Positions 32,598-44,787 of a DNA stretch of 64,000 nucleotides are shown here, in pieces. The position numbers and the translations under genes are program-made. The stretch covers positions 24,389,419-24,453,418 of the forward strand of contig OZ020486.1 in the NCBI GenBank assembly GCA_963971405.1, read 5' to 3'. The notes beneath the pieces were generated by a model. That model did not search any database. It was not told where the DNA came from and saw only the letters and a program-made list of their open reading frames with translations. The DNA is from Psococerastis gibbosa (Eukaryota; Arthropoda; Insecta; Psocodea; Psocidae). Every line of letters starts with the position of its first letter. Positions within the stretch are counted from its first letter, which is position 1.

Positions 32598-32895
32598 TAG
32601 GGTATTTTTAATTTCTGGTGTTTATCTCCATTAAATCAGGAAATGTAGACAAGTGGTATGGAATACGACTTTCACCCGATAGGTTGTTGGTTTGAGTCCC
32701 GCACTTGCTACATTTTCTGGCCATGCTTCGCAGGGCATGTAAAGCAGGCAGTTGAGTGTAAGAGAACAAAAAGTCATTATTTATTATTAATTAATTAAAT
32801 TTACAATGAGTTAAATTTTAGCCTCCAATAAAGTTCTTGAAATTATCTCAAAAATTAAAAGATATTGTGTATGAAGTAGGTAGTCCTCCACAACT
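32598..32895. repeat. interspersed repeat interrupted by a SINE
   Basis: Starts GGGTATTTTTAATTTCTGGT and ends near GTGTATGAAGTAGGTAGTCC, as in the related palindrome at 44350-44500. The SINE at 32641-32775 lies inside it. Confidence 0.5.
32641..32775 (+). repeat. SINE copy, internally deleted
   Basis: Has the promoter part with GGTTTGAGTCC (B box) and GGCCATGCTTCGCAGGGCAT, but lacks the middle CTCCGCTAGG block. Confidence 0.75.
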
Positions 32896-33174
32896 TGGAT
32901 AGACCAAATCGTTACAACTTAGGTACGCAGGGGTGATTTAAATAAAAAATAAAGACGGAATGATTTTTGCGTGTTCCAGGCGGGGGGGGGGGGGGGGGCA
33001 ATATCTACGACCTATGTCCTCTTTAATGTTAAATATAGTTTCACTTACTTAATGGGTAGTGTATGCTTACTATATGTAACATAAATATAAATAAATAATC
33101 AAACAAACATGTACAGACAGAACTACAATACTAAGTTACAACTACTAGTATACAACTATAGTATTACTAGGCCG

Positions 33175-33445
33175 GCCGCCATACCAAGTTGAATCCAGCG
33201 GACCAGAGCAGGTTCAAAGCTGCAGATAACTTGGACGTGTGCACAGTGCCGGTAGGGAAACATGGTAGGACTTGTCCTGGTCACCTCCGAACTAATCGTG
33301 TGACTTCACTGTCTTTCCCAAGTGGTTCGGAATCCACTATAATCAGGAGGTCCACTGTCCTATGGGCTGGCATAGGACAGTCAAGTCGGGGTCGCTCTAT
33401 GGGCCCAAATATGAGGCCTAAGTCGTTATTAACCCGACGAATACT
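33175..33445 (+). other. unclassified repeat-like, GC-richer block
   Basis: An open frame of 98 codons without a known domain, ending near an ACTACTAATACTA microsatellite. It may be a retroelement 3' UTR. Not recognised. Confidence 0.25.
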
Positions 33446-34371
33446 ACTAATACTAAAAAATAGTATTACTATTACTAACCATTAACAATAAATACAATAA
33501 AAATAACACGTCACATAATACAAATAGGCTATGTAGTAGACTATTTACTGATCATGTCAGTTAATACACGGAATAAAAAAAGCAAAAATATAGGCCAACC
33601 ACCCATGTTTATGGCGAGCAGTTTCAATTAGTGGGTATAGCCTCTAGTATTAGCCTACTACGGGTGGCGAAATAGGGTCGGCGCGCAGGTATTTTTTCTT
33701 CCAGGATGGACTGACCAGGTACGTACCTACCTCAGTAGAAACACTTGAGCGTCAGCGTCAGTGTGTTAGTGACTGTGAATCAATATTGTACTATCAATGT
33801 GGCTGTCCTATAAGAAGTTGGATATTTTGTAAGTAGAAATACATAAAACAGAACTTAGCCTAACATACCTGTCGTAGCTACGAGTATAACTTAGAGTTTC
33901 AGAATGCTACAGGTTTCTCTATCAAGTTGTTAGTTTGATAGGATTTACCATGAATTGTATTTTGCCTAAACTGTGTAGGCCTATAAAATAATGAGCATGA
34001 GAATTAATAGCATGTATTCAGTACATTTCAATTTTTAGTTACGATAGTGTATGGTGTACATTAACACTTTCTGGAACGACATCTTCTGAGAAACTAAAAT
34101 TTTAAATTTCATACCCAGTATATACTGGGTGACATACAATACTTCTACTTCTTCCGCTTCCCTCTTGGCTCTTAGCTTAGTGCCGCGTGGGCAGCGTAAG
34201 GGGGCTGCCCCGTACCCATTTCTTGAACTCGCCCCGTTCGGACGGTTACGCTTTGGGCATAATATATTCCTTATTAATTTAATACATATATTTTCTGTCC
34301 CATTTTGGTGTTTAGTGGTGCCGCTAACGTCAAATGTCATGAGTAAATAAAATTACGTTGTATATAGGCAG

Positions 34372-34983
34372 CAGGGGCGCCCAGTTTTGAAAAAGTCTGG
34401 GGGGCATAAGACAGAGATTACCCCCTCCCCAACTACCAAGGAAATTGTACTGTTTTGGATTTACCTCCTGAGGAAATTTTGTTTTAGCATTTTTAACTAT
34501 GCAACACCTTTTAGACTCTTATACCCCTTGTCCTTACTAAGTTGCTACCATTAAAAAACTAAAACTAAAAGCGTGTTTGAATTAAGTTCTTACAGAATAT
34601 AGAATATAAACCTAGCGTATTACAATTATTAAAAATTAAAAATACGATACGCCATCAATAACTTGTCACAATACTCAGAATCATAGCTGCAGCAGGGCAA
34701 ATGTCGATCTACGCACTGACGTTTGGTTTATGAATTCGTTCACAAAGTTTTTTAAGTTTAAGTTTCCTACCACATCACGGTGAATGTTTACCATTCTAGT
34801 ATTAGCAATCTACTAGTTAAACATTTCTTCCTCCAATGTTTTAAGTCACGCAGAAATTAAACCTTGTCAATGAAAAATGGAAATGCCCAGGAGAAGTAAA
34901 GTGGATTAGTGGGCTTTAGTCCCCAGGAAAAAGTCTGGGGGGGGGGGCAAAAAGTTCAGTGCCCCCCGTAGTGGGCGCCCCTG
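34372..34983. mobile_element. non-autonomous hAT element, 612 bp
   Basis: TIR CAGGGGCGCCCA at both ends and a perfect 8-bp target duplication ATAGGCAG (34364-34371 and 34984-34991). No transposase inside. Confidence 0.9.
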
Positions 34984-35946
34984 ATAGGCAGTCACTCAGT
35001 GGTTGAAGAGAGTCCCTTGCGCGAGTGGAAAGCTTAATCTGTTTTGTTTTAGAAATTTTTAACTGATTAATTCCTCATCGGCAAGAATATGAAAATGATA
35101 TGAGCGTTAAGTTATTAATTGATTAAAGGCTGTCTAAGTTTAATACAAGCCTGTTCTTGCCTGTTTGCTGATGTTATTAGTTAATACCAAGAGCAAATCT
35201 GCAAGACTTAAAAAATTACAGGTTTGCAAACCATTACCAAACTACTTTATCTAACATGTCTTATGTAAAACTGTTACCTCAGCGATCAAGTATCCCATCA
35301 TCATTAAAAATAGAATCGGGGGATGCCGTCCAGTGGTCCTTTGTTCCTGCCCGGTGCGTTTCTAAGAGTGGTGGGCATGGCCCTTATTAGGGACATAGTG
35401 CTGGAGTTGGTAACCTATTTATAGTAACCTATTTATAGTAAATTCATAACTTACTTTCTTTTTTAACTCATTGAAATTTTGAAATAACACACCGACAACA
35501 GTGCATACAATTCTGTATATCAAGCACCGTCTTTCTATATCAATGATGTGGTTAATAAATGATTCAAAGCATTGAGCGTTGAGACATGGTTCCTCATTTT
35601 GGTTCGTAATGTTTTGATTTGTGGCACGCTTTGACCCTGAACGCTTTTTCGCCTCATAAATTATACAATATATAGTTTAGCTGTTGTACTATATTATAAA
35701 TGTACTGGTACCAAAAAAACGGAATCTAATATTTATTAATAAGAAAATTTCTGACTAACTGAATCCCCCATTGGCGTTATTAAATATAGGCTAATTTACC
35801 TTTTTTAGACTAGTTTTTGGGTCGATTAGGCATGTTCCTGATGGGTTCAAACTGAAAGTCTTACTAGTCTTTTAGCCGGTTTTATATTTTATAAGCCTAA
35901 ACTATCAACAAAGTGGAAAAAAATATCCTAGTTCACTGTTCACACT

Positions 35947-36136
35947 CAATGGCGGATCCACGGGGGGTGGGGGGGGGGGCAGGGGGTCACGACCCCCCTA
36001 AATGAGTAAATTCATAAGATAATAAAATAAATATAAATGAAAATTGAATAAAACTCAACTTTTCAACAAACAAATTACCTTTTAAACTTACATACAACTT
36101 GTGACCCCCCTAAATTTTCCGCTGGATCCGCCCTTG
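35947..36136. mobile_element. non-autonomous hAT element, 190 bp
   Basis: TIR CAATGGCGGATCCA on the left, CTGGATCCGCCCTTG on the right, and a perfect 8-bp duplication TTCACACT (35939-35946 and 36137-36144). Confidence 0.9.
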
Positions 36137-36414
36137 TTCACACTGGCGTTGCTTTCTATGTCATGCATAAAGTTGGAGGCTTTGGAGCATGCAGCAGCTA
36201 TTAATATGGCAATGTAGTCGATCACAATTCATGCGATGTTCATCATATCCTGTATTACGTTTATATAATGCTGTCTTACAATGAGAAAATCATATTTTAT
36301 GTCTTGACCTGGTTTAATTCTATATGTTACGAAAGTTCCTAAATAGGGTCAACTCGTAGCTTTAAGTTTTCATTAATGATTACTGTAGAAACGTAATCTT
36401 CTTCTTCTTCTTTA

Positions 36415-36790
36415 AATGCCTCTTATCGAAGATTGGCGATAATCATGGCATTTTGGACCTTGGGGACTGTTGCTTTGAAAAGAGAAGTCATGCTCTTGCC
36501 AAACCACTGCCTTAGGTTTTTCAACCAGGATGTTCTTCTGCCGGGAGCCCTCTGTCCTTTTATCTTCCCTTGGATTATTACATGCAGAAGGCGATATTTT
36601 TTGTTCCTCATCCGTTCCTAAACCGTCAGAAGCAAATCGGATTCTATGTCCTTTCGCCTCAGGACCTCAGAGTCAGCACTAGGGACACGATCTCTCCAGG
36701 ATATATGCGCAACACCCACATTTCAAATGCACTGACTCGTTCTCCATAGCTTGTGTCAACGTTCGTCCCTCCATACTTAATAAGACACTT
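36415..36790 (-). mobile_element. 3' fragment of an RT-encoding LINE
   Basis: The minus strand encodes VLRRKDIESDLLLTV, a stop, then a 62-codon frame with IQGKIKGQRAPGRRTSWLKN and RQWFGKSMTSLF, the standard C-terminus of an animal LINE reverse transcriptase family, then a GAAGAAGAAGAAG tail. It carries frame changes and a stop and is dead. Confidence 0.8.
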
Positions 36791-37223
36791 AATAATTTGT
36801 TATGTATTAGACACTGTTTCAGTGACATATACAATACATATCTCCAATTCTATAATCGCAAGATGTTAAGCTAATGTTATAAATTTAATGTTTGAACTTT
36901 AATATTTTTAGTACTTGGTTGTGTTACTGGACCATGCGCTTACGAAACGTTCATCTGTACTCTAATTAGGCAGCAAACTAGTTATTTTATGACTAGGGAA
37001 TTTAAAAAAAAAAAAAAAAAAAAAACAGTTTATGGTCATTTTCTTCTAAGTGCATTGAACAGTATGTACAAATTATCAGCTTACTTGAACTATTTACCTA
37101 CCTAGGTAATTAAAAACCCTGTAGTAGCCTGTAATAGATTACAACTACTACGGTATTTATTTATTTATGTTGTATGGTATAAGTTAGGAATCCGCAAAAG
37201 ATAAAACACGCGGTGGCACCATA

Positions 37224-37413
37224 ACATGTAGAGTAGTGGTACAAACTCCAACTTTCACCCGAAGGGTTGTTGGTTCGGGTCCCACACTTGCTACATTTTC
37301 TGGCCATGTTTTGGAGGGCATGTAAAGCAAGCGGTCCCGGGTCTTCCTAGTTGAATGTAAGAGAGGGCTTCACAGCCCTAACTCCGCTAGGTTGGCTTAG
37401 TAATAGAACGAAA
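37224..37413 (+). repeat. tRNA-derived SINE, best copy
   Basis: Starts with an A-box-like GTAGAGTAGTGGTAC and a B box GGTTCGGGTCC (37272-37282), then ACTTGCTACATTTTCTGGCC, a GGGCATGTAAAGC block and CTCCGCTAGGTTGGCTTAGT, ending in an A/T-rich tail. Related copies lie at 18112, 32641, 41363 (minus), 56416 and 59338. The two boxes imply a pol III promoter. Confidence 0.85.
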
Positions 37414-37429
37414 AAAATATTTGTTTATA

Positions 37430-37690
37430 ACCCAATGAGAGTCTGATGGGGACTGACAACGGATCCTGCTTCTTGACCACTGCTCTACTTAGAATCTTGC
37501 GGTCAGCAACATGCCCGACAGCCGCGTTTTCCCTTACCGATGAAAGTAAGATACCAGTAGGGTTGGGTGCACCCGGGCCCGGCGGAGAATTTGTCCTTTT
37601 ACGTGAGTCTCGAGCCTTGACCTTCCGTTTCATAGTCTTGTTCTCTATCAACTGGACTATTACTGGCCCTATACAATACACGATACAATA
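37430..37690 (+). repeat. interspersed repeat, class unknown
   Basis: Directly follows the SINE. Part of it (GACCACTGCTCTACTT, GTCAGCAACATGCCC) recurs at 17200-17245. Confidence 0.4.
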
Positions 37691-38169
37691 GTAAAAATAA
37701 AGATATAATCTTTAGTATTGTAGATTGCTATATTTATTTGTTGCATATTCTACTCAATGATCCGTGAAAATATGCTTAGAAAAAAACAGCAGTTTTATTT
37801 TTAATTTTATTTTCTCGGATTCACCTATAAATTTCGTGTAGACCGGGTCTGTGGAGGGTGTTTTTCTACTAATAAATTTAATTTATTATATTATTGTTTT
37901 AAAAAAATACGATATGCTACGAATTGCTTGATACCGTCGGTATCATACGGTATTTATGAAATTTGCTGGGACACGGCTACTGCTGGTAATTATACTGTAT
38001 GTCTTTGACATTCTAGAGTAAGAATCGTATGTTGGGGAAGCCGGAAACGGAAATTAATAAATAAAACTGGTCACAGCCGAATTGGGATCGACGATCTTTG
38101 CCTTATTACCGGGGTACTGGCATGGTACGAACACATTTTCACCAATTTTTACTCGATTTTCAAGGTATA

Positions 38170-39112
38170 CGTTGCTCAATTAAAAGAACCGGTCCGAGAT
38201 TACTCGAACATGCTTTCCAATTTATCAACATTAGTAGATCTTCTTCTTCTTCTTCTTCAGCCAACGCCCGTCCTTGGCTGGTAGGCCATTTGACGCACAT
38301 TAGTAGATAGAGAATATGAGTAATTTCATGGTAAATAATTTTCCAGTGGTTAAATTTCCGTTATTTCGGGTTGGGGGGGGGGGGTTGTCCACCTGACGTC
38401 ACTGGAAGTGAGATAAATTCTAGAAAGGTCAGACCAACACATTAATTAGCACACAGAAAATCCGCGCTCAAATGCATTGTGTGCCCCGCAATTATTGCTA
38501 ACATTTTTTCAAAAAATAATTTTTTGTGCAAAGCCAAATATTTTTTGGGAAAGCAACCAATGCGGGTTCGTTACTCAATTTAACACCTAAAACATACCTG
38601 AAGGTAGAAATCATCGATAGAAAGGTTTCGCAGAAAAATTATTTTTTAGTCATTTTTCATTAAAATTTACATATTTTTATTTTTTTACCCCTCGAAGCAA
38701 ACTATCAAGGGGCAAGCGACATTAATATCAACATTATTAACAACTACAATATATGAGAATTTAAAAGAAATCGTTGGAGCCGTTTTCGGGAAATAATTTT
38801 TTTTAGACGTTTTTTTTGGAGTTTTTTGAGAATAAAACCCCCCCAAATTGAGTTAACCCCAAATAAAAAAAAAATGGACCCGAGGTATGATTTTTGTGAA
38901 CATACATGCCGAATTTCATCAAAATCGACCGAGTAGTTTGCCCGGAAATCAACGAACAGACAGACATTTCGTAAAAACCACTTTTTTGGGTTCCTGGGAC
39001 CTTAAAACGTGTAAATCCATTGAAATCTCGGAATCGAAAATTTCGACCGTCACAAAGCTTTCCTTATACTACGTAAAAATTGGAAAGCAAAAACCCGGGT
39101 TTTTCAACATGT
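38170..39112 (+). repeat. interspersed repeat family R, most complete copy
   Basis: About 0.94 kb. It begins near GAACCGGTCCGAG and GCTTTCCAATTTATCAA and ends TTGGAAAGC, a short inverted terminus. Inside are a G tract, CACCTGACGTCACTGG, GAACAGACAGACATTTCGTA, and blocks with AACTATCAAGGGGCAAGCG. No transposase or RT was found. A LINE snippet is inserted at 38241-38299. Confidence 0.65.
38241..38299 (-). mobile_element. 59-bp 5'-truncated LINE insertion
   Basis: Flanked by a 12-bp direct repeat ACATTAGTAGAT. On the minus strand it reads CAAATGGCC, GGACGGGCGTTGGCTGAAG and a GAA tail, the same 3' end as the LINE piece at 47510-47743. Confidence 0.8.
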
Positions 39113-39254
39113 AACGTCACACGCCTAGTTCGCAAACCTTCCGAAAACAACGCATTAATTGAATATTCAATTCAATTCTAGTAACTAATTATGCAAAATT
39201 TCATAAATTTAACCTCAATTAATTCAAAACCCATTAAAACTTAATTGCATATTC

Positions 39255-39990
39255 TGGAACGAACAGACCAATACATTGTAGCAGTAGTAACAGTGACACA
39301 TGGCACATAATGTTTTGGAGCGTGAATTTTCCATAATTTCTCAAAAAATAATTTTTTGCACAGAAGCAGACGTTTTTTTGGGAATGCAACCTGTCCGTTT
39401 TTGTTACCGTATTGAACACCTAAAACATACCTGAAGGTAGAAATCATCGATAGAAGGGTTCCGCAGAAAAATTATTTTTTAGTAATTTTTCATGAAAATT
39501 TAGTTATTTTTATTTTTTTACCCCCAGAAGAAAACTATCACGGGGCAAACGACTCCCCGCATTTTGTCAACATTAATAACGACTACAATATATGTGAATT
39601 TAAAAGAAATCGTTGGAGCCGTTTTTGAGAAATAATGTTTTTAGACGTTTTTTTTGGAGTTTTTTGAGAATAAACCCCCCCCCCCCTCGAATAGAGTTAG
39701 CCCCCCCCCCCCAAAAAAAAAACAGTCTCGAGGTATGATTTTTTGAACCTATATGCAAAATTTCATCAAAATTGGCCGAGTAGTTTGCCCGGAAATCAAT
39801 GAACAGACAGTCAAACATACAGGCAGACATACAGTCAGAGCGACAGACAGACATTTCGTAAAAAACACTTTTGGGTTCCTGGGACCTCAAAACGTGTAAA
39901 TCCGTTTAAATCTCGGAATCGAAAATTTGGACCATCACAAAGCTTTCTTTATACTACGTATAAATTAGAGAGCAATAAAGAATACAGTAC
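39255..39990 (+). repeat. interspersed repeat family R, second copy
   Basis: The same block order as 38170-39112, with CAGA-type microsatellite (39800-39850) and a C-run. Another short R start follows at 40040-40130. Confidence 0.65.
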
Positions 39991-40565
39991 TGCATGTAGA
40001 TGCACCGAAACTTCCCCCCCCCCTCTCAGCATACGAATAATATCGGTAATGGTGAACCAGTACAAGCTTTCCTATTTATCAATAAGTACCGAGATGGAAA
40101 ATATTAGTAATTCCGTGTTTGCCTCGGATTTCCCTATCCCGAAGCACTTAATTGATGATTGCATATTCTAGAACGGTCAGACCAATATAATATAACACTG
40201 TAGTAATGGCAGTGTATTCCATGTATTGGTACATGAAGGAAATTGTCTTTATTTTCCATATGGGCGAATAGATAGAGCCTTATCCAAGTACAGATTAGAG
40301 CCACCCCCCCCCCCCCCGTAATTTTGGGCAAGTTTTGGTTAAGTGGGCGGCAATGATAGGCAGATGCTCTTGGACGCCTTGGCAAGATGTCACTGATGGG
40401 CGTTCCTGTGGTAAGAGCCCGGCCGGGCTGGTGGTGTAGTAACTTGTGGCGCAATCATACTGCTCCTGTTAATGGCGCAAAATGTCACAGCGCCTGGATA
40501 AGTACTTCTGAGTAAGTAGGCATTCAGCCGTTGTTAGATTATTGTTGCTTTCCTATTTACATACG

Positions 40566-41310
40566 TTAGTAGTATAGGGAAAGTTTTGTGATGTTCGAAA
40601 TTTTTGGTCCCAGCAGCCTGATCGTGGTGATTATAATACCGGTATTTATTTAATCCCCTGGTATTAAAAATGTAAACAATCAAATTTTGAATAGCATTTT
40701 CCATTATAAAATTATCTTGTTTACATTTTTAATCCCAGCAGCCTGATCGAGGCGATTATAATACCGGTATTTATTTAATCCCCTGGTATTAAAAATGTAA
40801 ACAAAATAATTTTATAATGGAAAGTGCTATTCAAAATTTGTTTGTTTACAGTTATAATCCTAGGGTATTTATTTGACCCCGGTATTATAATCGCCTCGAT
40901 CAGGCTGCAGCTGGGGATTAAATAAATACCGGTATTATAATCGCCATGATCAGGCTGCAGGAACGCATAAAAGTGGTTTGGTCGAACATGTCAGTCTGTT
41001 CGTCGATTTGGGGGAAAATAATTGATGGATTTTGTTGTAGGTTCGCAAAATTCATATCTCGGTACAATTTTTTCCATATTTATTTTTCGGATTAATCGAA
41101 CTGCTAAAATTATTTTTTTTCCCAAAAACAGCTCAAACTATTTATTTTAAATTCACATAATATTACAGTCGCTATTAATGAAAAAAAAATCAATAGGTCG
41201 CTTGCCCGATAGTTTGGTAAAATAGACTATTACTACTCCTATTATCTATCTCGCCATCTCGGTACCTATTCTAATTGATAAATAGGAAAGCAAGTACGGG
41301 TTCACTCGTG
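40566..41310 (-). repeat. interspersed repeat family R, minus copy with nested insertions
   Basis: The R sequence runs in reverse from GGTTCTTTGC (41310) to AAAGTTTTGTG (40585). It is interrupted at GGTCCCAG by the palindromic element at 40612-40960. Confidence 0.6.
40612..40960. mobile_element. palindromic MITE containing a second copy of itself
   Basis: Outer element with termini CAGCCTGATCGTGGTG and CGCCATGATCAGGCTG. An inner copy (about 40738-40908; termini CAGCCTGATCGAGGCG) sits inside it. CAG trinucleotides adjoin both insertions and look like a 3-bp target duplication. Confidence 0.75.
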
Positions 41311-41362
41311 CCGGTTCTTTGCAAACATAAATAAATAATAAATAAATCTTGACTTTTTTTGT

Positions 41363-41535
41363 TCTATTACTAAGCCAACCTAGCGGAGTTAGGGCTATAA
41401 AGCCCTCTCTTACACTCAACTAGGAAGACTCGGGACCGCCTGCTTTACATGCCCTCCGAAGCATGGCCAGAAAATTTAGCAAGTGTGAAACTCGAACCAA
41501 CAACCTTTCGGAAGAAAGTTGGAGTCTGTACCACT
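41363..41535 (-). repeat. tRNA-derived SINE, minus copy
   Basis: The reverse complement of the 37224 copy from its tail (GTTCTATTACTAAGCC) to its promoter (B box region GGTTCGAGTTT). Confidence 0.8.
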
Positions 41536-41634
41536 ACTCAACAAGTCCTGACACCTAAACCTAAACATTTCGGTCAGCGTCTTCAGTTAAGAAGATTTAA
41601 TTTTGGATACGCTTGGATCGGGTTTTTGAGGTAA

Positions 41635-41908
41635 GGCAGCCATTCCACCGGCGAATTTACTTGAAAAATTGACTATGTCATTGATGTTTGTTTTGTTTTA
41701 AGGAGACTATTATGTAGATACTTAACTTATCTATTATAAATTAAGTTATGATATGGTAGCAGACATCATTAATAAGTCTCTACTACCTACATTTGAACTT
41801 AATTTATAATAGATAAGTTAAGTATCTACATAATAGTATCCTCAAAACGAAACAAACGTCAATGACAAAGTTAATTTTTGAAGTAAATTCGCCGGTGGAA
41901 TGGCCGCC
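41635..41908. mobile_element. 274-bp hairpin MITE (TAA family)
   Basis: Arms of about 120 bp beginning GGCAGCCATTCCACCGGCGA, with TAA on both flanks (41632-41634 and 41909-41911). Confidence 0.85.
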
Positions 41909-42105
41909 TAAGTAATTTGTCATTGGTGTTCACACAAAACAAATATTATACTGCAGGTATGCATTTGCATATAGTGTAATAAGCTATCAGCTTAGGCTAC
42001 ATATCGATATATTGAAATAGGATTTTTTTTTAAATTTTATTGTCCTTATTAATTAAGCCTACTTTAGGATAAATAAAGTTGATTCCATATGGGAAATACA
42101 ATATA

Positions 42106-42324
42106 TTAGAATTCCAATTTAATATCCGAATCAATTAAAGCCGGACCCTCTCTACTTCTAAGTGCGGCTTTAAAAAAAATTTCAGGTGGTGGTTTTTTCA
42201 CTATCTTCGTATCCTGGACGAGTAAATAACAATTATACGCAGCCAAATGCTTCCCATCCGTGATTGACGATTCATTGATAATTATCATTAATAGGTTAAC
42301 ATCATATTGTAATACGTTTAACAA
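42106..42324 (-). other. open frame, no recognised product
   Basis: 72 codons, no known motif. It could hold a 3' exon of the secreted-protein gene at 44788-45967, but no splice phase convinced me. Confidence 0.15.
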
Positions 42325-43090
42325 AATGATCTAATAACAAAATCCTACAACAATTTGACTATCCTATATATTCTTCAGGTACTAATGAGGTAAATATAAG
42401 TTATGTTAGTTGATGCCTAACGTTGCATTGGTTATGTAACTATCCGTTTTCGCAGGCTTCATTTTTCTTTAATAATTGGCCATAAGCCGCTCGTGAGCTG
42501 CCATTTTCTTTAAACCTGAAACTATAGAGGGACAATATTATTGCAGGTAGGCTACACTCTCCTTTTCATGGTCGATGTCGATTGGGATCAATATTTAATA
42601 GGTCTCAAAAAAATTTCAACTTGATACGGTATTGAAATATCAAACAAGCCGAAGCAATTGCATGAAAAGCACTTGAAAGTCGTTTGTTTTGTAGTGTGGC
42701 CTGCGGGTGATTCCTGTATTATCATTCAATCAGGACACTTGTGTAATGCATAGAAATATATTAACTGGAACGGTGGGAGCCATAATATCCCTTACAGGGC
42801 ACCCGTTAACCATAAGCCAACTATCAGAGATAAGTACCAACGTATAATATATCGAAGTCTTACACATTTCAGCATAGCAGAGTGGATACCTGGACCCGGT
42901 CAAAACTCAGTACTTAGCTTGTGCAGGCTATTTTATCAGCCAAATTGCGTACTTATCTTGTGCAGGCTACACTAGCAGCCATATTGATAACGGTCTACAG
43001 CCACGGGATGGTGTAATGTGTTTATAAACAATCACTTTTGAATAGCAACCACGGACAACGAGAAAGAAAGAATGTCTCACTCGGCTCTTG

Positions 43091-43164
43091 GGCGCATATT
43101 CCACCTACGTCAATAGTCAATAGTAAATGTGGTATTGACTATTGACGTAGGTGGAATATGCGCC
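43091..43164. mobile_element. 74-bp hairpin MITE (TTA/TAA family)
   Basis: Arms GGCGCATATTCCACCTACGT and its complement around a 16-bp loop; TTG on the left, TAA on the right. Confidence 0.8.
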
Positions 43165-43316
43165 TAATAGCAGAAGGCAACGAGACTGGAGACACCTAGG
43201 CCCTACTGCAACTATGTTGTCTCCCGACAAAACAGGATGGTGACGCTGGATTCATCACACATAAAAATAAGTTGTGAATCCGAATTTTAAAGCCCTCCCA
43301 TAAGTTTTTTCATTTA

Positions 43317-43458
43317 GGCGGCTATTCCACTTGTCAATATTCCGTCATTTGTGCATCAATAATAGATGAGATTTTGTTTTATATAGAGTAAAAAAAAAAT
43401 CTCATCCATTATTGAAGCACAAATGATGGATTATTTATTGACAAGTGGAATAGCCGCC
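43317..43458. mobile_element. 142-bp hairpin MITE (TTA family)
   Basis: Termini GGCGGCTATTCCACTTGTCA and GTGGAATAGCCGCC; left flank TTA, right flank ATA. Confidence 0.8.
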
Positions 43459-43460
43459 AT

Positions 43461-43639
43461 ACAAATAAAAATGAAATTATAAAACAACTTTGCACTAATT
43501 CCACTAAATAAATTTATATTGTGACAGTTGTTTCGATGGTGGACAGTCTGATGATGGTTTCCACTACCAAGACAGCTGTCACAGTATAAATTTATTTAGT
43601 GGAATTAGTGCTATTTCAATTTCATTTTTATTTGTAATG
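43461..43639. mobile_element. hairpin element with GCACTAATTCCAC core
   Basis: Outer arms ACAAATAAAAATGAAAT pair with ATTTCATTTTTATTTGT, and inner arms GCACTAATTCCACTAAATAA pair with the matching sequence before 43611. It directly adjoins the 43317 element. Confidence 0.7.
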
Positions 43640-44349
43640 TATTCTACGAGAAACTCTTACATGGAAAGGTTTCACTTCAATGTGATACAGGCTAAAGCAC
43701 TGTAAAATAGTCCACTGGCTAAAAAGTAAAATTGAACATGAGTATATTTTTATTGTAGCCTAGCTAGCTAACTTTTATTTATATATTTCATTGTGTTAAC
43801 TGGTGTAGGCCACACTCGGGCGTTTGCCCAGTGGCGTGACATTTAGGTAATAGTTAAATAAAATGTAATGTAATGTAAATACACGATGCATTCATTCATT
43901 CATTGGGGCGTTCTGTGGCGTTATCGATAATAATTCAGTCATGTTTTTTTTAGAAAAGCACTCATATAAAGAGAAAACATTTCCAGCAACGTACAACTCA
44001 ATAAGCATTCATAAAAAAAATGTATGCCATTAGCAGAACGGAATTTTTTGGTGGGATGGCGTCACTACTTTATAATGGATATGACCACCACATAATTGGT
44101 CGAGCCTCTCAGCTGGGCAGGCATGCAACGTATAATTATGACTCATTTTGGTTTTTCCAATTGCGGTAAGGTTTGAATTGGGATTTTAACTCGTCGAATT
44201 TCTTTTTATATATGGAACGTAGATATTGGTCACACCTGGATCACGTAAACATCAGTCAGTTTTTATTTTTTATTTAATTTACCACGTGCGTTATTAAGAT
44301 GATGTCTATCCAAGTTCCAAATGGAAGACTATTTCAGATACAATATCAA

Positions 44350-44466
44350 AGGGTATTTTTAATTTTTGGTGCTGCCATTGCTCCAAGAACTTTACAATGC
44401 GTGAAATTTTAGTCCTCCCTTTAAGTTCATTAATTAATTACATCGCCAAAAATTAAAAATACCCTA
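44350..44466. mobile_element. palindromic element, GGGTATTTTTAATTTTTGG arms
   Basis: Arms at 44351-44369 and 44449-44465 are inverted copies. Related to the repeat at 32598-32895. Confidence 0.6.
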
Positions 44467-44787
44467 TAATATTGTGTATAAAGTAGTCCTCTGCAACTAT
44501 TGTATCATAGAGCAAATCTATAACGTAGTGAATTAAATAACAAATAACAACAGAGATAGGATTAATCAACATTCCACATTATACTCAAATTTTGAGTAAA
44601 CCCCGAGACCCTAAGTCATGCTTCTTTTCCGTTGCCTTTAATAGCAGCGATCAACATTCCAACTACTTCTGCTGTAGTTTGTTTATTTCAAAATTTCCCA
44701 GGTTGGCCTTGAATTCTAATGCTAAGAGTGACGTGTAATAAAATGAAGAATACCAGTCCGACGTTAAAACACAGGATGTAAAATTAC

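Larger units (their letters stand above)
30343..44787. other. gene-poor, transposon-dense region
   Basis: About 14 kb with no recognisable host gene. Individual elements are listed separately; the parts between them are AT-rich and show neither domains nor splice-consistent coding exons to me. Confidence 0.5.

Noticed and set aside
33189-33485. 98-codon frame as a host gene
   Set aside because: No domain, no splice context, and it ends in a microsatellite as retroelement tails do.
37224-37300. Genuine tRNA gene
   Set aside because: The A and B boxes are present but the cloverleaf stems do not pair and five other copies share a long non-tRNA body, so it is a SINE.
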